From assembly GCA_012295275.1 (NCBI GenBank), contig CM022674.1, positions 14,667,374 to 14,677,373 on the forward strand: a DNA stretch of 10,000 nucleotides, written 5' to 3'. Source of the stretch: Chrysomallon squamiferum. Lineage: Eukaryota; Mollusca; Gastropoda; Neomphalida; Peltospiridae. The position numbers and the translations under genes were made by a program. This document shows, piece after piece, positions 1 to 8,143 of the stretch (its first letter is position 1; each line of letters begins with the position of its first letter). Under the pieces are notes generated by a model. That model had not been told where the DNA came from. It saw only the letters and a list, made by a program, of their open reading frames with translations, and searched no databases.

Positions 1-1260
1 CAAATTAAAAAAAAAAAAAAAAAAAAAAAAAGAGTAAAATTATGAAGATATTATTTTTGATGCCCTATGTTACTCTTTCAAGACATTATATATATCTTGA
101 AATGTTAGTTATATGTTTAAAAATTAAAATAATTTAGTAATGTAACAAATATCTAACATTTTAATTAAATATTGTACTAATTATTTGAATTAGTGAAACT
201 GAAGAAAATGAAAAAAAAAGCAAATAATCTTAGTAATAAATAATGATAAAAAAATAAACAAATATCTTGTAGATGGAATGTTACATGTCTGTCTGTTTTG
301 TATTTTCCAGACAATAACAAACATATATGTACAATAACAATAAATAAATATTAATAAAAATAATAATTTGATCAAATTAAAGCTGACATTCATGAGTTAA
401 ACAATAATGTGAAAAATTACACATATTCAAATCAAAGCAATGTTGTTCTTCTTTTTTAATTAAAAATACATTTTAAGTTTTCAGTTTTTAATCTTAGTTA
501 GTTCTTAGTTTTAATCTTAGAAAGTATCTTAAATTTACATAACAGACAGATTTAAAAAACATGAATATTTTAAATAATGATCAAAAACATTTCATTCTTT
601 TACAGAAATATCATAAAATTAAAACATTTAATACAGTGATAGACAAATATTTGTAATAATATCTCCACAACAGAAAATTAAATCTGTTAAAATTGTTTCT
701 TATCAAGAAGATATGTAATATATAAAATCTTGCACTGATAAATTAACAGTAATGTAAAACAAAAAGAGAGAAAAATAGAAAGGACAATGCAAGAAAAAGA
801 TGAATATAAAAGAGTAAAAAAATATAATTAAATTAATTGAACAGTATGAACATGTCTACGATGCAAATAAAATAAGTGAATAATTATTAATCTTCAGAAC
901 AAAATTAAAGTCAGCATCACCAGTACGTAGTGAAATAGGTGGTTTCAACAAAAAAACTGTTACAGAGAAAATCTATTACACACTCGACAAAACATTTACA
1001 CATTTACAGAACAATTAATTTTAAAACACTCCTCAACTAGTTTACAGATTTTTACAGATTGGAATAATAATAATAATTAATAGTAATAATCACTGAAATG
1101 AAATTTAATAAAAAGAAAAAACATATAAAGAAAACAAAATAGACTATTTTTCACATTCATATAGAAATGTGAACACAAATATTTTTATTCAGTTATTAAG
1201 GCACCAGTTTCATATATATATCAGTAGACTAACAATAATAATATTAGCATAATAACAACA

Positions 1261-1365
1261 ACAATAATTATAATAATAATGATAATGATAATAACATAAT
1301 AACTATTACAATAATTATAATAATAATGATAATAATAATAACATAATAACTATTACAATAATTAT

Positions 1366-1379
<14 letters not shown>
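1261..1379. repeat. 47-bp tandem repeat, about 2.5 copies
   Basis: Copies begin at 1261, 1308 and 1355 with ACAATAATTATAATAAT and share ATAACATAATAACTATT. The array is itself built from imperfect TAA triplets and passes into the pure (TAA)n at 1373. Confidence 0.85.

Positions 1380-1413
<34 letters not shown>
1373..1413. repeat. (TAA)n microsatellite
   Basis: About 13 uninterrupted TAA triplets. Confidence 0.95.
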
Positions 1414-1419
<6 letters not shown>

Positions 1420-1578
1420 TGAAATGATGATAATAATAATAGTAATACTATTACTACTACTACTACTAATAGTAATAGTAATAATAATAACAATAGTAAT
1501 AATAATAACAAATATAATAATAAATCAATAATAATAAAGCAATAATTATAAACAAATAATAACAATTATTCTGATGTC

Positions 1579-1649
1579 AATAATAATAATAATAATAAAT
1601 AATAATAATAATAATAATAATAAGAATAATAATAAGAATAATAAGAATA
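1579..1649. repeat. (AAT)n microsatellite with AAG interruptions
   Basis: AAT triplets broken by one extra A near 1599 and by AAGAAT units toward the right end. Confidence 0.93.
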
Positions 1650-2193
1650 AAATTGTAATTAACACTAAAACAACAAAGACATACTGAAACTCTGCAGCAG
1701 TAATGTACTGCTTTCTTTCATTGACTAATTTATTAAGGCACCAATAAAAAGCAAGAATGAACAAATCTGCTAGAAGGACAGACACTCAGAATAGCAGCTA
1801 AAATTAATTTACAAATACTGGACAGACTAACAGAAGTAAAATAAAAAATACTGTACAAAGATAAATAATACTGAATTTAGAGAGGAATACACAGAGAATT
1901 ACAGAAACAAAGTTTGAAAATGGTAGCAGAAGTTGTAAAAAATAAATAATAACACTGGACAGAAACATGGAATAACAGACAGTTTAGAATTAAGAAATCA
2001 GCTGCAAAACACTGAAAACAACTAAACTATGAATGTGATGAATTTCTGATTTAATTCAAAACTTTCACATCAAGTCTCTGTGTTAAAGAGGTCACAAGTG
2101 TAATTTTGTGTTTTTGCCTGAAGCATATAAAATATTATCTTCATTGTTACTTACTAATCAAGCTAGAAACAAAATATATTAAAAATTGTAAAA

Positions 2194-2223
<30 letters not shown>
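2194..2223. repeat. (AAT)10 microsatellite
   Basis: Ten uninterrupted AAT triplets. Confidence 0.95.
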
Positions 2224-2225
<2 letters not shown>

Positions 2226-2428
2226 AGTAAACTATGTTAAAGAGAATTCTTTAAAATAGAGTGGGGTTTATTGAAGGTTTTTTTTTTTTTTTTAATTAAA
2301 CCAAAGTTGTATTGTTTTAATGTATTTCATTATTTTTTATGTGAAATTTTTCTGTGGTTTAACAAATGTCACAAAATTTTACATTCACCTTGAAACTCAC
2401 CACATTGTTTACAAACTAACACCAGTCT

Positions 2429-2481
<53 letters not shown>
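2429..2481. repeat. (TAA)n microsatellite
   Basis: About 17 uninterrupted TAA triplets, then AAC-interrupted triplets to about 2520. Confidence 0.95.
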
Positions 2482-2482
<1 letters not shown>

Positions 2483-2864
2483 GACAATAACATTAATAAC
2501 ATCAATAATAAAAATAACAATTTAGGATTTAACACAATTTTTGTTTTTTTACTAAGACAAACTTTGATCTATCTGTACTTTCAAACATTTTACTTCTGTG
2601 AACTGTGTAAAAGCATAACACATGTGCATAAATCTAAATGCTAAAAGTGTTCCCCCGTGAATCTACAAAACAAAACAAACTTTTAACATAAAAACTAAAA
2701 GAACAAGTTTTTAAGAAAATTACATCTCACTATTAATAAAAAATAAATATTTCAGCTGTTTCACAAAAGTTGTTATATAAAAGTGTAACTTATGTGTTAT
2801 CAGTAGTAACAGTTGCTGTTATTTGTTAGCAGAACAGAACTTAGCACTTCAGCAGTAAAACTGT

Positions 2865-2949
2865 AAAATGACAACATGTGTGTACTTTCCTTCCCTGTTT
2901 TTCAGAATTAGAGACAAATTACAGAGTAAAATGACAACATGTGTACTAT
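2865..2949. repeat. Detached copy of the 63-65-bp unit
   Basis: One complete unit plus the beginning of a second, nearly identical to the units at 3530-3790 but about 450 bases away, on the other side of the 14-bp array. A more decayed trace follows near 3005-3050. Confidence 0.9.
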
Positions 2950-3049
2950 AAATCTTCCTCATGATTAGCATTCTCCAAAACACATCATCCAGTGTTCCAG
3001 AATAAAATAATAAAATGTACATAACATTTTAGAGTAAAACTGTAACATG

Positions 3050-3055
3050 TTTATT
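3050..3055 (-). terminator. Candidate UBXN10 polyadenylation signal
   Basis: The plus strand reads TTTATT, giving AATAAA on the minus strand about 735 bases past the stop. An ATTAAA variant lies nearer at 3461-3456. In DNA this AT-rich such hexamers arise by chance, so neither is firm. Confidence 0.2.
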
Positions 3056-3217
3056 TATATTGTTCCAAAAAATAACGATGCACCAAAAATGTTAAAAGAA
3101 CAACTAATGTGTATTTTCATGAGGTTTAAGAAATCTGATATTTTCTTCATAGTTGCGATTTTAAATAACAAAGTCGTTCTGCATACATAGAAAATGTAAC
3201 TCAAATGTAAATGAACA

Positions 3218-3385
3218 AAACACCTCTGTTTAAACACCTGTATTTAAACACCTGCATTCAAACACCTGTCTTTAAACATCTGTATTTAAACACCTGCATT
3301 CAAACACCTGTCTTTAAACACCTGCATTCAAACACCTGTCTTTAAACACCTGCATTCAAACACCTGTCTTTAAACACCTGTATTT
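3218..3385. repeat. 14-bp tandem array, 12 units, with E-box cores
   Basis: Twelve exactly 14-base units run without indels. The two main forms, AAACACCTGTCTTT and AAACACCTGCATTC, alternate in the middle to give a 28-base higher-order period. Ten of the twelve units carry CACCTG, an E-box core. Confidence 0.95.
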
Positions 3386-3398
3386 AAACTCAGCTAAA

Positions 3399-3790
3399 AA
3401 AAAATCACAATGAGACACTGAATCTATTTTTTGTTTTTTCAGAATAAGATACAAATTTAATAAAATCACAACAAGTGTGTACTTTATCCATGTTTTTTTT
3501 CAGAATTAGAGACAACTTAGAGAGTAAAATCACAACATGTGTGTACTTTCCTTCCCTGTTTTTCAGAATTAGAGACAAATTACAGAGTAAAATCACAACA
3601 TGTGTGTACTTTCCTTCCCTGTTTTTCAGAATTAGAGAGTAAAATCACAACCCGTGTGTGTACTTTCCTTCCCTGTTTTTCAGAATTAGAGACAAATTAC
3701 AGAGTAAAATGACAACCCGTGTGTGTACTTTCCTTCCCTGTTTTTCAGAATTAGAGACAAATTAAAGAGTAAAATGACAACCCGTGTGTG
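3399..3790. repeat. 63-65-bp tandem array ending at the UBXN10 stop codon
   Basis: About six units. Each holds AAAATCACAACATGTGTGTA or AAAATGACAACCCGTGTGTG, then CTTTCCTTCCCTGTTTTTCA, then GAATTAGAGACAAATTACAG. The first units are the most decayed; one has lost 13 bases near 3635. The last, partial unit ends in GTGTGTTACTT, so it overlaps the UBXN10 stop codon. The array therefore forms the start of the UBXN10 3' UTR. Confidence 0.92.
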
Positions 3791-4378
3791 TTACTTCTGA
3801 GTCTGTTCGAAGTACAGCAGTGTGCGATCCTGCAGTCCGACTTGCTCGCACGTTTGATCAAAGTCTGTAAAAACTCGCCTTGGAGCATTACACGCCACAG
3901 AGCAGCCTGCAAGTTTCACCCCAGCAACACTCTCCGCAAACAGAACCACCTGCCTCAGTGTGCTCGCAGGTCTGAAGTATCTCTGGAATCGCTGGCCATC
4001 AGGGGGAAGTTTGACAGCAAGCAGCAAACGTTCCTCCTGGTCTCCGGGCTCGGGCGACAAACACACTCTCTCGTTCTCTGGAAGATTTCTCTACATTTTC
4101 ACACTCGACTTCTCCCCTCTCCGACTGCTTTTCCTCATCTAACAAGTTCTCACTCATCTGAAAATTGTGTGATTCATCTCCAGCTTCTCGTTTTCGATAC
4201 AGTGACCTGGTTTCTCTGTTTGTCTGTTGTCTGTTATTCTGTAGTTCGCTGTCAAGGTTTAGTTTATCAGTGTGGACAACAAGCCTGTGCATTTCTCCTG
4301 ATTCATCTATCTTTGTTCCAATTGATGGAAGAGGCTGAAATTTTGACAGTGATGAGCGAGGTCGCAGAATAGGCACAT
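3791..4378 (-). CDS. UBXN10: UBXN10 last exon with UBX domain; frame changes inside
   Basis: The acceptor is TATATTTCAG|ATGTGCC. The first frame runs from Asp186 through SSLSKFQPLPSIG and stays open until a stop near 3999. The UBX domain lies in another frame, open from a TAG near 4090 to the TAA at 3793-3791. So the uninterrupted exon is not translatable as one protein; one base too many, or two too few, separates the frames. A donor ATGA|GTGAGA at 4153 and an acceptor TCTTCCAG|AGAACG ending at 4078 would remove 76 bases and join the frames exactly. Against this, the upstream frame keeps a weak family-like stretch (FVARARRPG, human FIVRTKKQG) inside the overlap. The segment is the most GC-rich in the window, as expected of coding sequence. 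Confidence 0.8.
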
Positions 4379-6792
4379 CTGAAATATACATTACACATTT
4401 AGATGTATATTTACATCAGAAATATACATTACACATTTAGATGTATATTTACATCTGAAATATACATTACACATTTAGATGTATATTTACACATCTGTAA
4501 CATATATTTATATCTGAAATGTATGTTTACACACTGGAAATATATACCTACACATCTAAAATTGTATCTACATTTGAAATGTGTATTTAAATTTGAAATG
4601 CATAATTAAATTTGAAATGTGCCTCCAAAATTAAACTGATTTTCAGACTTACCAAACACTGATGTCGTGTGAACACTGCTGTGTCTTCGACTTGATTTTT
4701 GTAGCAGATTTTTTGATCTTTCACTACTAGAGACTGCATGAAAAGGGAAGTAACTTTGATCATCCAAACTGGAGTGGTCTGTATTCTTAAGTCCTCTGTC
4801 TCTGAAATAATCAAAAATAACCTAAAAATCTTAAAATATTTAGTTGTTTTTTGTTGGGTAATAAATTTGTATTTTCTGTCATTTAATTATCTACATAAAA
4901 TGTAATTAATTTGCAAACAAAAATTATAAATAGAAGTGATTACCACAAATGTGAAATAACTAATAAATAAAAGTAATTATCAAAGTTGGAGGTTCTGGGA
5001 ACTGTGAGAAGGTAAGATATTTTTAACACTGAAATAAACAAAACTGATAAATAATGTTAAGTGTTTAAAAGGTGATAAGATAGAAAAATTAAGATATTAT
5101 AATATCTGTAAATAAATAAATAAAAAAATGATTAAAAGAATTTAAATATTATTAGGATGTGTGTGAAAAGAGAAGTTTAGATATTTTTAATACTAAAGCA
5201 TCCATAAACAAACTTATGAAAAGAGATGTTCAGATTTTTTCTTACTAAAACAAATATACAAGTGTTTTGTTTATCTTACACAAGTTCCTGGCCTGAAAGA
5301 GAATGTCCTCTGCGAGAGGCTGCTCTCTCACATCCTTCAACCCTGGCTGGCTCCGAAACACTAACATTTCGTGGAAGAAATTCCTGGTCACACATGCCTG
5401 GTTTTTCTAGTTGTTTATCCTGGTTCTCTTCCCAGGAAATCTGCTCTATCCTGTCAGGATACTGGTAGTCCCTCCTCACTGGTTTTGTCTCCTGGTAAAC
5501 TGAATTTCCTGTACTTGCACGGCGACCATGGCTGGTTTTTGGTCTTTCAAACATTGTATACGACTTGACATCTATAACCTCTGATAAATGAAAAACAAAC
5601 ACACTCACAGTTATCAGTAGGTTGTAACAAGTGAGGAAGAAATGTTTAATAGAAAACTCCATACGTTTTATAGCACAATTTTATATATTATATAATATAT
5701 AGAATTTTAATATATAATTTTATAAAATGAAGTCAAACTTTAATAATTCAAACTTGAAGGGATCAGAAAAATCATTTTCAAATTTTAAAAATTCAAATAT
5801 TTACCAGTTTGTTTCAATGAATATACTACAGTAAACACACACTCTTCAGCATTTTGTAAACCAAGTAAATAACAAAACCAATAATAGATACAATCAAATG
5901 AATTTGACATACACACACACACACACATACACACACACACACAACAAATGAAATTCCTGATAAATAAAAGAGCTAAAACAAATGAAACATACATGTTCAT
6001 ATGTTACTGACAAGATAAATTAAAATATATAACCAAAAATTAATTCAAAATTCATATATTTTCATATTTCTATGTGAAACCAAACATCAGTCAATGACAG
6101 TTCACTGCATAAAGAAAACTGTCTGCAGTTGTGTGTGAAACAGTCTTAGTGTGAAACATAACAGACGTGTAGTACTTCCAAATCAATGCTTCGTTATTAC
6201 CAACAGCTTTATCATCCCAGTGCTTCGAGTTTTCAAAGGCTAATTTCTATTAAAACATTAGAATGGGATCACAGAATGACAATGAGAAACAGGGATTTTT
6301 GAGTTGTCAGTGTTTGAAGGTTGCTAGGTTACACTGCAGATTAGCCAGGACCAGACTTTCATTTTGAGAGTTCAAGATTTTCCAGAGACTGAAGCTGATT
6401 TATAGATTAGGTAATGTGAGAAGAAAACCACTCTTTTCAGTCAGCAGGAAAAATTTGTTTCTATAAGCATTCCCTTACACAGCATATTACATGTCACAGC
6501 CTTTGATAACGCAACAGTGTAAATAGTAACACAGAGGCATCAAGAACAACTGACATTAGATCAAACTATGTCTCTAGCAATCATTCTATCACTGGACATC
6601 TCAAACAAGTGCAAGCAGTAATAGAATCTAAACAACAACAGAAATAAACAAATAACAAAAACAAATGATAATGGTAAATAACATTGTTAAAAGTATAAAT
6701 AAATAAGTTTTGTGACTAATTTGGAAGTTTTATACTATTTTGCCTGCATTTTCATTTACCAAAATAATATTATATATATTTTAAATTATGCG

Positions 6793-6876
<84 letters not shown>

Positions 6877-7272
6877 TATTGTTATTATTATCTCTTGATT
6901 TAAACTGTACGAAGATTATCATGTTCATTTATTGATACCAAGGGATTCTTTGTTTTAGTTTAATATTCTGGTGATATCCGTTTTACAAATAAAATATGAC
7001 ACAATGAAGATATATCACTATATCACACATTCCACTGTTCAGGAAATGGCGGTGCACGATAATATATAATTAGGAGTCAAATACATTGTTTTTCTATATT
7101 TAATTCTAAGCATCACTGTGCTGGTATTGATGGAAATAAAAAGATGACACATGTGATGTAGGATACCTTTCGATACAGGAGTGTGTGAAGACGACACAGA
7201 AGGAAATGCTTCTGAACTGACGTATTCATTACAAGCATCATATCTTCCATGGCGACTAAATGGCCTCGCCAT
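3791..7272 (-). CDS. UBXN10: UBX domain-containing protein 10 (UBXN10-like), four or five coding exons
   Basis: UBXN10 is an adaptor of the AAA+ ATPase p97/VCP; in vertebrates it binds the IFT-B complex and supports ciliogenesis (family knowledge). I assembled coding exons 7272-7167, 5580-5280, 4801-4653 and 4378-3791; the first three introns keep the frame (phases 1, 2, 1). Three blocks match human UBXN10 from memory: RPKTSHGR at residues 48-55 (human RPKSAKGR), SSLSKFQPLPSIG at 194-206 (human SSLNKYPVLPSIN), and a C-terminal UBX domain beginning DQEERLLLAVKLPPDGQRF (human DQEPRLLLAVRSPTGQRF). The UBX loop reads APRRVFTD, so the FPR triplet usual in p97-binding UBX domains is altered, as it is in human. 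The middle is low-complexity, charged and poorly conserved. The last exon changes reading frame before the UBX domain; with a proposed 76-base intron the product is 355 residues, against about 280 in human. I am confident of the family, less so of the exact exon 4 structure. Confidence 0.85.
4078..4153 (-). other. Candidate 76-base intron within the UBXN10 last exon
   Basis: Starts GTGAGA and ends CTTCCAG on the minus strand. Removing it joins codon phase 1 to phase 1 and connects ...NFQM to KNERVCLSPEPGDQEERLL, leading into the UBX domain. The donor is good; the polypyrimidine tract is weak and I see no convincing branch point. The other introns of the gene are 274 to 1586 bases, so this one would be unusually short. 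The alternative is a one-base insertion or two-base deletion, real or from assembly. Confidence 0.4.
4381..4619. repeat. 38-bp tandem array filling UBXN10 intron 3
   Basis: Three near-identical units at 4381-4418, 4419-4456 and 4457-4496 (38, 38 and 40 bases) are followed by decayed shorter copies to about 4619. Each unit starts GAAATATACATTACACATTT and goes on through AGATGTATATTTACATC. Together they make up most of the 274-base intron 3 (4379-4652). The unit edge, read on the minus strand as TATATTTCAGATGT, repeats the real splice acceptor of exon 4. Plus-strand open frames here are a by-product of the repeat. Confidence 0.88.
4653..4801 (-). CDS. UBXN10: UBXN10 coding exon 3
   Basis: A 149-base exon between acceptor GATTATTTCAG|AGACAG and a near-consensus donor TTTG|GTAAGTCTG. 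It reads through in the frame set by exon 2, giving residues 136-185 and the first base of codon 186. The peptide is Ser-rich and basic (for example RSKNLLQKSSRRHSS) with no recognisable domain. Support is the open frame, strong splice sites and matching phases on both sides. Confidence 0.78.
4802..5279 (-). other. UBXN10 intron 2
   Basis: A 478-base GT..AG intron, strongly AT-rich. It contains two decayed copies of a roughly 40-base sequence on the plus strand, at about 5005-5044 and 5170-5214, sharing AGATATTTTTAA and TAAACAAACT-like segments. No coding signal is seen. Confidence 0.7.
5280..5580 (-). CDS. UBXN10: UBXN10 coding exon 2
   Basis: The exon is 301 bases, noticeably more GC-rich than its flanks. 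The acceptor is TTTATCAG|AGGTTATAG and the donor CTTGT|GTAAGA. It contributes residues 36 to 135 and two bases of codon 136. It carries the N-terminal family motif MFERPKTSHGRR (residues 45-56), which resembles MIRPKSAKGR of human UBXN10. The remainder is rich in Arg, Glu and Ser and probably disordered. A competing donor two bases earlier (GTGTAAG) would put a stop codon into exon 3, so 5280 is chosen as the end. Confidence 0.82.
5909..5942. repeat. (CA)n microsatellite
   Basis: About 17 CA units with one CATA interruption, inside UBXN10 intron 1. Confidence 0.95.
6794..6890. repeat. (TAA)n(TTA)n inverted microsatellite
   Basis: About 15 TAA triplets run straight into about 16 TTA triplets at 6840/6841. 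The halves are complementary with no spacer, so the tract is a near-perfect palindrome of some 90 bases in UBXN10 intron 1. Only the far right end is interrupted, by CTA and GTT. Confidence 0.95.
7167..7272 (-). CDS. UBXN10: UBXN10 coding exon 1 (start codon exon)
   Basis: Encodes residues 1-35, beginning MARPFSRHGRYD. The ATG at 7272-7270 is the first in frame after an in-frame TAA at 7329-7327, and +4 is G. The exon ends in phase 1 at a donor reading AAAG|GTATCC; the leftover G joins AG of exon 2 to make Glu36. I know no conserved motif in this segment, so it rests on the open frame, the donor and the exact phase match. A non-coding 5' UTR may extend upstream of 7272; its start cannot be seen. 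Confidence 0.7.
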
Positions 7273-7374
7273 GCGTTGGTTAGTGACGCATTTTACTTCC
7301 TTAAGAAGGAGCACCACACCACGTATTTAAAAAATATAATTTTTATTTTTTATTTTTAAATAAATTCTTAAATA

Positions 7375-7423
<49 letters not shown>

Positions 7424-7612
7424 GTCTCTTTTTGATATTTTAAACTGATTACTCAGTAATATTAACATCCAGAAAGAATCTAAGATGTCAACATTTATTT
7501 TCAAGCGTGCTTCCTACTGAAGTTAGAAAATTACAAAAGAAGAAACGAGAAAGTGGCTAGTTGATTAGTTTTGTTATTTTTAAAGTTTATTTACCTGAAG
7601 TCATAAGACAAA
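7273..7612. promoter_or_regulatory. Intergenic interval between divergent UBXN10 and ELP5 (probable shared promoter)
   Basis: These 340 bases separate the two start codons of a head-to-head pair, so both promoters and 5' UTRs must lie here or in undetected upstream exons. It contains an AT-rich stretch at 7321-7376, the (TTA)n tract at 7376-7422, and a more complex segment at 7423-7612 that should include the ELP5 leader. No TATA box can be singled out because the whole interval is TA-rich. Confidence 0.55.
7376..7422. repeat. (TTA)n microsatellite in the divergent promoter interval
   Basis: About 15 uninterrupted ATT/TTA triplets lie between the two start codons. Length variation here would change spacing between the promoters of the two genes. 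Confidence 0.95.
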
Positions 7613-7667
7613 ATGTTGAAAGAACTGTGTAATGGAATCGAAGGATCTAAATGTATTTTAATAAAAG
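7613..7667 (+). CDS. ELP5: ELP5 coding exon 1
   Basis: The ATG at 7613 has A at -3 and an in-frame TAA just upstream at 7604-7606, which fixes the start. It encodes 18 residues plus the first base of an Asp codon. The donor AAAG|GTTCGT is weak at +3 and +4 but keeps G at +5. Reading past it meets a stop after four codons. The G joins AC of exon 2 to give Asp19, which aligns with the Asp of the human RDSVEW segment. Confidence 0.72.
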
Positions 7668-7792
7668 GTTCGTGCGTTTAACAGTTTTATCGTTTGCCTT
7701 ATAATATAATGATTGTAATATGTTACGTAAGTTATTATTATTACTATTAGTAGTAGTAGTATTTTACTGTTTGATTATTTTTTATATCAATC

Positions 7793-7856
<64 letters not shown>

Positions 7857-8099
7857 ATCGCAATAGGAAAAGGTAGGATGTTCAATAGCCAAAACCATGA
7901 CATTAATTTGTCAGAAATGGACAATTATTTGATATGTGATTGTTTATTTTGATGAACAATGGTTATGGATGTAGTTGTATACGTCGAAAATAAACACACT
8001 GATTTAACTCCCATTGTCTTTCGCACCCCCCATCCACACACACACACCCATCCCCCCACACCCCATCCACCCACACACCCCCACACCAAGACACAAAGA

Positions 8100-8143
<44 letters not shown>

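Larger units (their letters stand above)
1..2864. other. AT-rich intergenic region with triplet microsatellites; no gene seen
   Basis: Downstream of UBXN10 and without any open frame that looks coding. It contains poly(A) at 7-31, a 47-base tandem repeat at about 1261-1379, TAA-family microsatellites at 1373-1413, 1579-1649, 2194-2223 and 2429-2481, a CTATTACTA/TAGTAATAG hairpin at 1448-1478, and poly(T) at 2279-2293. TTATTAAGGCACCA occurs twice, at about 1193 and 1731. Frames reading poly-Leu or poly-Tyr are translations of the microsatellites. Part may be UBXN10 3' UTR. Confidence 0.7.
5581..7166 (-). other. UBXN10 intron 1
   Basis: A 1586-base GT..AG intron with no coding signal on either strand. 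It holds an AT palindrome-like stretch around 5680-5715, a (CA)n tract at 5909-5942, the back-to-back (TAA)n(TTA)n palindrome at 6794-6890, and a less AT-rich, non-repetitive block at about 6080-6640. That block has no protein similarity I recognise and may be an old interspersed repeat or conserved intronic sequence. Confidence 0.7.

Noticed and set aside
1371-1785. Minus-strand frames reading poly-Leu and poly-Tyr/Ile
   Set aside because: Direct translations of TAA/TTA triplet repeats, with no start context, splice sites or complex sequence.
3055-3596. Short minus-strand frames of about 60 residues downstream of UBXN10
   Set aside because: They lie in repeats or AT-rich 3' flank, and have no matching splice phase or recognisable motif.
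3218-3790. CRISPR-like array
   Set aside because: The repeats are contiguous tandem units without unique spacers, and the window is clearly eukaryotic with introns.
3788-4372. 194-residue plus-strand open frame
   Set aside because: It is antisense to the UBXN10 last exon, whose minus-strand frames carry recognisable family blocks. The plus-strand protein resembles nothing I know and is open because of the exon's base composition.
4403-4609. 68-residue plus-strand frame with Ile/Tyr/Thr repeats
   Set aside because: Comes from the 38-bp repeats in UBXN10 intron 3.
6712-6903. Plus-strand frame with poly-Asn followed by poly-Tyr
   Set aside because: Comes from the inverted TAA/TTA microsatellite inside UBXN10 intron 1.
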